Assembly: GCA_016869895.1 (NCBI GenBank)
Contig: VGDC01000105.1
Span: forward strand, 1 to 6,796
Origin: Alphaproteobacteria bacterium
GTDB lineage: Bacteria > Pseudomonadota > Alphaproteobacteria > Rickettsiales > VGDC01
DNA: 6,796 nucleotides
Reading direction: 5' to 3'
The translations under genes were made by a program, and so were the position numbers. Below are positions 1-5,136 of this stretch, in pieces (positions within the stretch are counted from its first letter, which is position 1; every line of letters starts with the position of its first letter). The notes beneath the pieces are model-generated. The model was not told where the DNA came from. It saw only the letters and a list, made by a program, of their open reading frames with translations, and searched no databases.

Positions 1-279
1 GAAGTCCTCGGAAAGGGCACGTACTTCGCTGAGGCTGGCCTCGCCCTGATAATTCACCTGACCATAGGCCTGACGGTAGAACATGAGGCGGTTCACGGCC
101 TGCTGCGCGCTGTTCACGATTAACTCGACGGCCTGCTCCTGCAGGGAGAAACCGTCGTCCCCCAAGAACTCGGCACCGTTGTTCACCGCGCCGATGGGAC
201 CGGTCAAGTCGTGACAGAGGCGGGTGCAGAGCAACTCCGCGAGTTTCACCTCAAAATCCTGTCCATGGGTATTTGGCAT
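1..279 (-). CDS. chpT: ChpT-like histidine phosphotransferase, N-terminal part (C-terminus outside window)
   Basis: Ninety-three residues are visible, from an ATG at 279 down to the window edge; the remaining C-terminal part lies outside. The signature is the H-box region LCTRLCHDLTGPIGAVNNGA (residues 17-36), with His23 as the expected phosphorylated residue followed by Asp24, Pro28 and the N-N-G turn. A second helix carries RLMFYRQAYGQ near residues 64-74, as in the DHp-like hairpin of ChpT. From family knowledge, ChpT is a cytoplasmic dimer that moves phosphate from the hybrid kinase CckA to the cell-cycle regulator CtrA and to CpdR; it resembles a histidine kinase but does not bind ATP. 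An AGGAG ribosome site at 291-295 lies 11 nt before the start, slightly far. A CtrA-like box lies upstream, suggesting feedback from the pathway. The family call is firm; the pathway role is inferred from homology. Confidence 0.87.
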   Translation of the reverse strand, partial: MPNTHGQDFEVKLAELLCTRLCHDLTGPIGAVNNGAEFLGDDGFSLQEQAVELIVNSAQQAVNRLMFYRQAYGQVNYQGEASLSEVRALSEDF

Positions 280-290
280 TCGCTGCTGCA

Positions 291-295
291 CTCCT
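291..295 (-). promoter_or_regulatory. Ribosome binding site of chpT-like gene
   Basis: On the minus strand this reads AGGAG, 11 nt before the ATG at 279. The spacing is longer than ideal, but there is no better-placed start codon in frame, so it supports this start. Confidence 0.55.
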
Positions 296-315
296 AATTT
301 CTCGCCGCAACTGTC

Positions 316-321
316 TGTATA
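316..321 (-). promoter_or_regulatory. Candidate -10 element of the chpT-like gene
   Basis: The minus strand reads TATACA here, about 37 nt before the start codon. At 17 bp spacing the -35 position (339-344) shows no good sigma-70 hexamer but falls inside the CtrA-like box at 333-347. That arrangement, a weak -35 covered by an activator site, is typical of CtrA-activated promoters. This is inferred from sequence only. Confidence 0.35.
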
Positions 322-332
322 AACTTTATTGG

Positions 333-347
333 TTACCAGAAGGTTAA
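333..347. promoter_or_regulatory. CtrA-like box (TTAC-N7-TTAA)
   Basis: The plus strand reads TTAC, seven bases, then TTAA; the minus strand reads TTAA-N7-GTAAC. The CtrA consensus is TTAA-N7-TTAA, so seven of eight defined bases match with exact spacing. It sits where the -35 element of the chpT-like gene would be. Because ChpT phosphorylates CtrA, the location makes biological sense. A near match of this length in an AT-rich spacer can also arise by chance. Confidence 0.42.
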
Positions 348-405
348 TTTATCCGCATAATCGTAAAAAACGGCAAGAAAAGTGGCATATTCCACAGGAA
401 AAACC

Positions 406-434
406 GTGACGGGCATGACACCAGCCAGTATAGT
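406..434 (+). promoter_or_regulatory. Candidate sigma-70 type promoter for the XRE-S24 gene
   Basis: GTGACG at 406-411 is followed after 17 bp by TATAGT at 429-434, close to TTGAC/TATAAT. Transcription would start near 441, giving a leader of about 15 nt to the TTG at 456 or about 57 nt to the GTG at 498. Confidence 0.42.
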
Positions 435-497
435 CGGATTAAGATATATCCAACTTTGCAGATACCTAACCCAACACATAAACAGAAAAAACGAACC

Positions 498-1199
498 GTG
501 TCCCTCACCTCAACCATCGCCGAACGGCTGCAATTCCTGATGGCACAGCGCGCGCTGAATGCCACGCAACTGGCCAAACTGGCGGAAGTGAAGCCGTCTT
601 TCATCTATGACATATTGAACGGCAAATCGGCCAATCCTTCACCGGTACGGCTTTCCCAACTGGCGAAGGCATTGGGCGTGGATATTTCCCGTCTCATCGG
701 CAGCGAGGGGACGAGCCGGACATTGCAGGTGGATATGCCCTATGACACGGTCTCTTCGCGCCACGCACCCACGGGCGACGACGATTATGTGACCATCTCC
801 AGCGTGCTGGTGGAGGCATCGATGGGCGGCGGGGCGGTCGTGGCGCAAGAGGAACAGGGAAAACCCTATTATTTCCGCCGCGAATGGATCCGCAACCGTT
901 TGGGGGTCAGCCCGTCGGAACTGCGGATGATCTTCGTGCGCGGCGACAGCATGGAACCGACACTTTGCGCTAATGACATGATACTCATCGACACGACGAA
1001 ACGGATGCCCAGCCCTTCGGGCATCTTCGTGCTGTTCGATGGCATGGGGCTGGTGGCGAAGAGGCTCGAATTGATGCAGAATCCGGTGACGCCAGTCATC
1101 CGCATCCTTTCGGACAACCCGCAATACAGCGCCTATGAACGCCCGCCGAGCGAACTGCATATCATCGGGCGGGTCGTGTGGTTCGCGCGCGAATTATAA
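498..1199 (+). CDS. XRE-family transcriptional regulator with S24 (LexA/CI-like) peptidase domain
   Basis: This 233-aa protein has a phage-repressor layout. An XRE helix-turn-helix covers residues 8-67, with the turn and recognition helix around TQLAKLAEVKPSFIYDILNG. An S24 domain covers about 97-232: RGDSMEPTL carries the nucleophile Ser151, and GLVAKRLE carries the general base Lys188. Such proteins bind operators as dimers and, in SOS-responsive members, cut themselves when RecA filaments form. At the usual Ala-Gly cleavage point this protein reads EASMGGGA (Met109-Gly110), so self-cleavage is uncertain. The start is ambiguous: GTG at 498 fits the HTH domain edge, while TTG at 456 would add 14 basic residues; neither has a good ribosome site, and the first in-frame ATG (540) falls inside helix 1. 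It is convergent with the next gene, 40 nt away. No phage genes are nearby, so it is probably a chromosomal regulator, possibly of stress genes (inference). Confidence 0.88.
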   Translation: MSLTSTIAERLQFLMAQRALNATQLAKLAEVKPSFIYDILNGKSANPSPVRLSQLAKALGVDISRLIGSEGTSRTLQVDMPYDTVSSRHAPTGDDDYVTISSVLVEASMGGGAVVAQEEQGKPYYFRREWIRNRLGVSPSELRMIFVRGDSMEPTLCANDMILIDTTKRMPSPSGIFVLFDGMGLVAKRLELMQNPVTPVIRILSDNPQYSAYERPPSELHIIGRVVWFAREL

Positions 1200-1227
1200 G
1201 GCTTGTGGTTCGCACGCGAATTATAGG
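1177..1227 (+). repeat. Imperfect tandem duplication of the XRE-S24 gene's 3' end
   Basis: The 24-base unit at 1177-1200 recurs at 1204-1227, a 27-base period, with 22 of 24 positions identical. The copied unit includes the stop codon. Because 27 is divisible by three, the second copy is in frame: reading on past the TAA would give GLWFAREL and then TAG. The two differences (GCG/GCA and TAA/TAG) are both silent. Confidence 0.85.
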
Positions 1228-1239
1228 TTTTAGAGAGAC

Positions 1240-2622
1240 TTATTTCTCTTCCATGGAGGAGAGCTTGCGATAGAGCGTCGAGCGACCGATGCCCAGATAG
1301 CGCGCCACTTCGGACATATGCCCGCTGTAACGCTCCAGCGCATAACGAATCATCTCATCCTCGATATCCTGCAAACGGCGCACATTGCCGCTGGCATCCA
1401 TGCAGGAAAGCACGCCATCCGCCCCTGTCGCCGCGCCGTTCTCCGCACTTTCGGGGAATGGGGTGACACTGGCGCGCTTGGGGGTGACGAGATGGCGGAA
1501 ATCCTCCATCTGCAGTTCAGACCCACGGCAGCACATGACCGCATTGAAGATGCTGTGGCAGAGCTGCTCCAGATTGCCCGGCCATGAAAGCTCTTTCAGC
1601 ATGCGCATGGCATCGGGCGCGATGGTGAGAATTGTTTTACCCTCCAAGGCAGAGAAGCGGCGGCAATAGAGCATGGCGAGATAGGGAATATCCGCCGAGA
1701 TGTCCTTCAGATACGGCAGGTTGATGGGCAGCGCGTTCAGGCGGGAATAGAGATCGCGTATCTCATGGCGTTCACCGGTGCTGTTACGGCGCGGCGCGTC
1801 ATTCACCGCGAACATCAGGCGGCCTTTGAAATAGTGATGGGTCGAGCCTTCTTTATAGAGAGATTGGCGGCCAGAGCTGATCTCCACCAGCTGGTCGCGT
1901 ATCGCTTCGCTCACCACGTCGATATTACGGATGAGCAGCGAACCTTCGCCGACCTCCTCCATGATGCCGCGTTCGTTCTTGCCACCGAAGAGGGCTTGCG
2001 CCAGCGTTTTATGGGTGGCAAGGGCGGCATTGAAGGTGAGGAAAGGCTTATCGGCGCGGCTGCTGCTGCCGTGGATGGCGCGGGCAAGGAGTTCGCGGCC
2101 AGCACCCGGCGCACCTTCCAGCACCACGGGGCTATCGGACGCTGCCACCCCATGGGCAAGGAAGAGGGTCGCCTGCATGGCGGGAGTTTCAAGCAGTAAA
2201 TCATCGAGCGTGATGCGGAAGCCGGACAGGGCACGGCGGAATTCGAGGGTGAGGTTACGCCGCGCAAGCGCGTTGCGCACGGCAACGGTGAGCTGGGACG
2301 GGTGGAACGGCATGACAAGGAAGTTATCCGCCCCGCCGACGACAGCGTCCATCCCCTTCTCGACGGTGGTGTGGTTTACCAGCGCGATGACCTGCGCCTC
2401 GACACAGACCGAACACAGGGATTCGACCGCTTTGCGGGCGTTCGGCTCTGCCGTGTAGATGACCAGATCGGGTTGGAGGAGTTTTCCGGAAAGCACCAGA
2501 CGGGTGACTTCGTCGCAGCTTTGCGCGTAGGTCGTCTCGATACCGAGGCTCCCCGAAAGATGGCGCTGAAAGACTTCAGCCCTGTCCTTCTGAGAGTCGA
2601 TTATTACAGCCAGATGAGCCAT
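1240..2622 (-). CDS. Degenerate NtrC-family (sigma-54 activator-like) response regulator with intact Fis-type HTH
   Basis: The 460-aa protein has the NtrC layout: receiver (about 3-120), AAA+ (about 140-380) and Fis-type HTH (about 415-457). Most working residues are lost. In the receiver, the phospho-acceptor position is Thr57 (DLVIYTAEP instead of DLVLLD..MP) and the conserved Lys before Pro-Phe is Met104. In the AAA+ domain, Walker A is GAPGAGRE (Lys to Arg176), the GAFTGA loop is deleted (ALFGGKNERG runs straight to Walker B), Walker B Asp-Glu is Arg232-Asn233, and the sensor II Arg of WPGNvR is Glu352. The first Arg-finger position is Ile288, with Arg294 kept. The C-terminal helices (SEVARYLGIGRSTLYRKL) are well preserved. 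It is therefore probably a DNA-binding regulator independent of sigma-54, ATP and phosphorylation; R. capsulatus NtrC and TyrR are partial precedents. The reading frame is intact, so this is not a pseudogene. No clear ribosome site precedes the ATG at 2622. Confidence 0.85.
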   Translation of the reverse strand: MAHLAVIIDSQKDRAEVFQRHLSGSLGIETTYAQSCDEVTRLVLSGKLLQPDLVIYTAEPNARKAVESLCSVCVEAQVIALVNHTTVEKGMDAVVGGADNFLVMPFHPSQLTVAVRNALARRNLTLEFRRALSGFRITLDDLLLETPAMQATLFLAHGVAASDSPVVLEGAPGAGRELLARAIHGSSSRADKPFLTFNAALATHKTLAQALFGGKNERGIMEEVGEGSLLIRNIDVVSEAIRDQLVEISSGRQSLYKEGSTHHYFKGRLMFAVNDAPRRNSTGERHEIRDLYSRLNALPINLPYLKDISADIPYLAMLYCRRFSALEGKTILTIAPDAMRMLKELSWPGNLEQLCHSIFNAVMCCRGSELQMEDFRHLVTPKRASVTPFPESAENGAATGADGVLSCMDASGNVRRLQDIEDEMIRYALERYSGHMSEVARYLGIGRSTLYRKLSSMEEK

Positions 2623-2745
2623 ATGAACCCATTCATGCTTTAAGTTTCTAAAGTTGCGTTGCCTAAAATTTTAGCAATCTTAGGTTGCACGGGCGTTAAA
2701 CGCAATTAAAAAAACAATTTTTCTGCTAAATAACTGCTAATTCTG
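2623..2745. other. AT-rich intergenic spacer with clustered small repeats
   Basis: Besides the 2663-2674 palindrome, this spacer holds a hairpin GCGTT-A-AACGC (2693-2703), a TTAA-N6-TTAA pair (2696-2709), a run of seven A (seven U in a minus-strand transcript, about 2708-2714) and a direct repeat CTGCTAA at 2723-2729 and 2734-2740, exactly 11 bp apart. It must contain the end of the heparinase transcript and the promoter of the NtrC-like gene. I see no GC-rich hairpin followed by U residues, so no confident terminator, and no convincing -35/-10 pair. No coding region is apparent. Confidence 0.5.
2659..2677. repeat. Palindrome upstream of the NtrC-like gene (candidate operator)
   Basis: CTAAAATTTTAG at 2663-2674 is a perfect 12-base palindrome. 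With one bulged C it extends to TTGC/GCAA arms, covering 2659-2677. It lies 37-55 nt before the start codon of the NtrC-like gene, where an operator or promoter element would be. A Fis-type HTH dimer binds such dyads, so autoregulation is possible but unproven. Confidence 0.35.
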
Positions 2746-4365
2746 TCAGTTCCGGATGAAAGACCACTCAATCGTCCATGGCGTTCCGGCATCATGCACT
2801 TCCGGAAGGAAGGAGGCATGGATGACGATCTGCTTACTGGACTTCGGCTTCCCTCCGTCGCCAAGGTAGATGCTGTCATCCACCTCGACCGCCTGACCCG
2901 CCGAAGACTGGAACATCCACTCCCCTGCGTATTCGCCCCCTAATTGCAATAAAACCAGCCCGTTCATCAGGCGTTTTACTTTCACATCAGGGTGCAAATG
3001 GAATCTTAACTGTACATCAAATGGATAGGGAAAGCTAGTCCCAACCTCAAGTTGTAGGGAATCCGCGCCTGAGAAGCGTGTTCCTGTCTCATTTATGAGC
3101 ATCTGCCGCTGGTAGGACAACCCTTCGACGGGCAGATAACCCGCCGCCGCGGACTCGAAAAAGAGGTAGCCGTCGCGTACCACATGACGGTGGGTCGTCG
3201 CGCCGATGGCATGGTCGCCCAGCTCCTGTGCAGAAGGCGAGAGCGTGCTATGGGCGGCGGATTGGCGAACTGCCGCATGCCATGCCGCATCCTTGCCGAC
3301 GTATGCTCCGCAATTCACCACCACGCGCTCCGCCCCGTAGGACCACTCGAAGGCGTGGAGACCGTTGAAGGCTTCCTCTCGCGCGGCGACGGGGGCGAGC
3401 GTATCCACGAACACCCGCGACTCACCCGCATGGATGCAGGCATAGCCACGCTGGACGGAGAAGGGCGATTCTGCGGCTGCGCGCGATAGCGTGCGGTCTA
3501 TCTCATGTGCATCGCCGGCGAGTGAACCGTTGAAGACGATGAACCCGCCATCCCCATGGCGGAGTGCGGCGACGGTGGCGGAGAGCTGGGTGATGGCGGC
3601 AGAAAGGGCTGCATCCTCTTCCCCGAAGCGCAAGCAATGGGCTTCCGCCAGCAACAGGAAATCGCGGAGAAGCAGGTGGAGACGGGTGGCGTTACGCTCG
3701 ATATGTGTGCCCCTACCCTCCAGCAACCAATGCAGGTGATGCTCCAGTTTCTTCCGCAACAGCGGATAGGCGAAGCGGCAGCCGGGCAGGAAAAGCGCAG
3801 CGATGAGCGCGCCTTTCAAGGCAGGGAAACCGAGGCGTTCCTTACGCTCGAAACGACGATGAAGCGCGAAGAACTCGGACTGCATCCGGCGCAAGAAACG
3901 CTTCTGGAAGCCGGAGGGAGATTGGCGCAGGATGGCGGGGGCGTACATGAGCCAGTGGGTGAGGCGATTGCCGACCACATCGGAATCGAAGGCGATTTCA
4001 GGTAGGTTACCGCGGCTGTTCAGCCAATCCTCCACCAAGTGGCGGGCGCGCTTGCCGCCCTGCTCTTGTGCGGCCATGAAATCGCATAGCCACGAAAAGC
4101 CATGCAATTCGCGCAGCCAAGCGGGTGTGGCCTCGCGCGCGTCCCACCCCATGCGGCGGGAGAAGGAGATGTCGGCATCGGCGAGGATGAAACGGCGGTT
4201 GGCGATGTGCTTGCCCAATTCCGCATCGCCTCCCCAGAGGTCAGGCAGCCATGCGCCATCCAGCGGAAAACGGCGGAAAGTGAGCGCGGAATAGGCCGCG
4301 ATGCGGCGGAAAAAGCGGCTAATGAAAGGAAAGCGCGGGGGTTTATTTCGGCGGGGTTCAGCCAT
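2746..4365 (-). CDS. Heparinase II/III family protein
   Basis: This 539-aa protein matches the heparinase II/III-like family often found beside rpe in alphaproteobacteria. Residues about 40-300 form the predicted helical toroid, ending in the typical GDGGFIVFNG (271-280). Residues about 305-537 form the beta-rich Hepar_II_III domain, with HAFEWSYGAERVVVNCG (337-353), QSAAHSTL (368-375), LRFHLHPDV (453-461), DDSIYLGDGG (496-505) and KQIVIHASF (511-519). Family members cleave acidic polysaccharides by elimination; this subgroup has no settled substrate that I know of. No signal peptide is evident: the N-terminus is basic without a hydrophobic core. The His-Asp-Gly-Tyr motif I expect before the second sandwich half reads SAAAGY (405-410). 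The ATG at 4365 follows GGGAGG by 6 nt; the open frame extends further upstream but that part overlaps rpe and is not coding. The gap to rpe is 16 nt, so the two are probably co-transcribed. Confidence 0.85.
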   Translation of the reverse strand: MAEPRRNKPPRFPFISRFFRRIAAYSALTFRRFPLDGAWLPDLWGGDAELGKHIANRRFILADADISFSRRMGWDAREATPAWLRELHGFSWLCDFMAAQEQGGKRARHLVEDWLNSRGNLPEIAFDSDVVGNRLTHWLMYAPAILRQSPSGFQKRFLRRMQSEFFALHRRFERKERLGFPALKGALIAALFLPGCRFAYPLLRKKLEHHLHWLLEGRGTHIERNATRLHLLLRDFLLLAEAHCLRFGEEDAALSAAITQLSATVAALRHGDGGFIVFNGSLAGDAHEIDRTLSRAAAESPFSVQRGYACIHAGESRVFVDTLAPVAAREEAFNGLHAFEWSYGAERVVVNCGAYVGKDAAWHAAVRQSAAHSTLSPSAQELGDHAIGATTHRHVVRDGYLFFESAAAGYLPVEGLSYQRQMLINETGTRFSGADSLQLEVGTSFPYPFDVQLRFHLHPDVKVKRLMNGLVLLQLGGEYAGEWMFQSSAGQAVEVDDSIYLGDGGKPKSSKQIVIHASFLPEVHDAGTPWTIEWSFIRN

Positions 4366-4371
4366 TTCCAG

Positions 4372-4377
4372 CCTCCC
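4372..4377 (-). promoter_or_regulatory. Ribosome binding site of the heparinase-family gene
   Basis: The minus strand reads GGGAGG 6 nt before the ATG at 4365, inside the short gap after the rpe stop codon. It decides between this start and upstream in-frame codons within rpe. Confidence 0.75.
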
Positions 4378-4381
4378 GCTT

Positions 4382-5044
4382 TTAAGGACGCAAAGCAAGG
4401 ATGTTTTTCGCGTAAGCCCCGGCATCGCCGCCGAACACGGCAGAACCCGCCACAAGCACATCGGCACCTGCGGCGATGACATCCTTGGCGGTGGTCGCAT
4501 TCACGCCGCCATCCACCTGCAAATCTATCGGGCGGCCGGAAGCGTCGATGAGCTGGCGAATCGCACGGATTTTCGGCAGCTGCGAAGGAATGAACGCCTG
4601 TCCGCCGAAACCGGGGTTGACGGTCATCACCAGCACCAAATCGGTGATGTCGAGCACATACGGCAGGCAATCGTGCGGGGTGCTGGGGGTCAAGGATACG
4701 CCCGCCTTCACGCCGAAGGAGCGGATGTGCTGCAGGGTACGGTGCAGATGTGGCCCTGCTTCGGCATGGACGGTGATGATGTCCGCTCCGGCTTTCACGA
4801 AAGCTTCGATGTATAAATCGACGGGTGCAATCATCAGATGCACGTCGAACGGCTTTTTCGTGTAGGGGCGGATGGATTTGACGACCACGGGCCCGAAGGT
4901 GATATTGGGCACGAAGTGGCCGTCCATCACGTCGATATGGATGTAATCCGCGCCGGCTTCGTCGATGGCGCTCACTTCCTCGCCCAGCCGTGCGAAATCG
5001 GCGGAGAGGATGGAGGGAGCGATGCGGATGGGCTGTTGTGTCAT
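4382..5044 (-). CDS. rpe: Ribulose-phosphate 3-epimerase
   Basis: The 220-aa product is a complete TIM-barrel epimerase that interconverts D-ribulose 5-phosphate and D-xylulose 5-phosphate in the cytoplasm (pentose phosphate and Calvin pathways). Visible hallmarks are IAPSILSADF with Ser11; YIHIDVMDGHFVPN with His36, Asp38 and Met40; DVHLMI with His69; VNPGFGGQ (142-149), the phosphate-contacting loop; LQVDGGVN with Asp178; and VAGSAVF (198-204). The metal ligands His36, Asp38, His69 and Asp178, including the two catalytic Asp residues, are all present, and the length is normal. The ATG at 5044 is chosen because the family begins just before IAPSIL; the open frame runs 33 codons further but that part covers the promoter region and overlaps the divergent gene. 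There is no real ribosome site, and a good promoter ends almost at the ATG, so the mRNA may be leaderless. It heads an operon with the heparinase-family gene. Confidence 0.96.
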   Translation of the reverse strand: MTQQPIRIAPSILSADFARLGEEVSAIDEAGADYIHIDVMDGHFVPNITFGPVVVKSIRPYTKKPFDVHLMIAPVDLYIEAFVKAGADIITVHAEAGPHLHRTLQHIRSFGVKAGVSLTPSTPHDCLPYVLDITDLVLVMTVNPGFGGQAFIPSQLPKIRAIRQLIDASGRPIDLQVDGGVNATTAKDVIAAGADVLVAGSAVFGGDAGAYAKNILALRP

Positions 5045-5051
5045 GCCCTGA

Positions 5052-5080
5052 GTGATAGCAGCCCACAGGGGAAATGGCAA
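5052..5080 (-). promoter_or_regulatory. Predicted promoter of rpe
   Basis: On the minus strand TTGCCA (5080-5075) is followed after 17 bp by TATCAC (5057-5052), five and four matches to the sigma-70 hexamers. The start point would fall near 5045-5046, directly at the rpe ATG. Confidence 0.5.
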
Positions 5081-5096
5081 GGGAAGTTGCCTTCCC
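5076..5096. repeat. Overlapping inverted repeats between rpe and the TRIC gene
   Basis: Two dyads share this segment: GGCAA (5076-5080) with TTGCC (5087-5091), and GGGAAG (5081-5086) with CTTCCC (5091-5096) around a 4-nt loop. The outer pair is made of the two divergent -35 hexamers. Only one hairpin could form at a time in single-stranded nucleic acid. It could be an operator or simply the result of symmetric promoters. Confidence 0.55.
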
Positions 5097-5115
5097 GCGC
5101 GCCGCGGATTACACT
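5087..5115 (+). promoter_or_regulatory. Predicted promoter of the TRIC-family gene
   Basis: TTGCCT (5087-5092), a 17-bp spacer and TACACT (5110-5115) resemble a sigma-70 promoter. Transcription would start near 5122, just before the AGGAG at 5125-5129, giving a leader of about 15 nt. Confidence 0.42.
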
Positions 5116-5124
5116 CCATGCCAA

Positions 5125-5129
5125 AGGAG
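5125..5129 (+). promoter_or_regulatory. Ribosome binding site of the TRIC-family gene
   Basis: AGGAG lies 7 nt before the ATG at 5137, ideal spacing. It rules out the upstream in-frame ATG at 5074, which would overlap the promoter region and add 21 residues with no family counterpart. Confidence 0.8.
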
Positions 5130-5136
5130 ACAGAAG

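Noticed and set aside
344..604. 86-codon minus-strand frame across the chpT/XRE spacer
   Set aside because: It overlaps the XRE-S24 gene, has no ribosome site and no recognisable domain; the protein is a string of Cys, Phe and Ser typical of an antisense frame.
456..1199. Interpreting the XRE-S24 gene as part of a prophage
   Set aside because: No integrase, cro-like gene, attachment site or structural phage gene is visible; the flanks are chromosomal regulators.
1231..1250. AGAGA...TCTCT stem between the convergent genes as a bidirectional terminator
   Set aside because: The stem has only 5 weak pairs with an 8-nt loop and no following T run on either strand.
1240..2622. Calling the NtrC-like gene a pseudogene
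   Set aside because: There is no frameshift or premature stop, and the HTH and overall domain spacing are preserved, which fits altered function better than decay.
4366..4500. 45-residue N-terminal extension of the heparinase-family protein
   Set aside because: It overlaps rpe and lacks family similarity; the ATG at 4365 has a strong GGGAGG site.
4020..5066. 348-codon minus-strand frame spanning rpe and the heparinase-family gene
   Set aside because: It is an Arg- and His-rich out-of-frame reading of two clearly coding genes.
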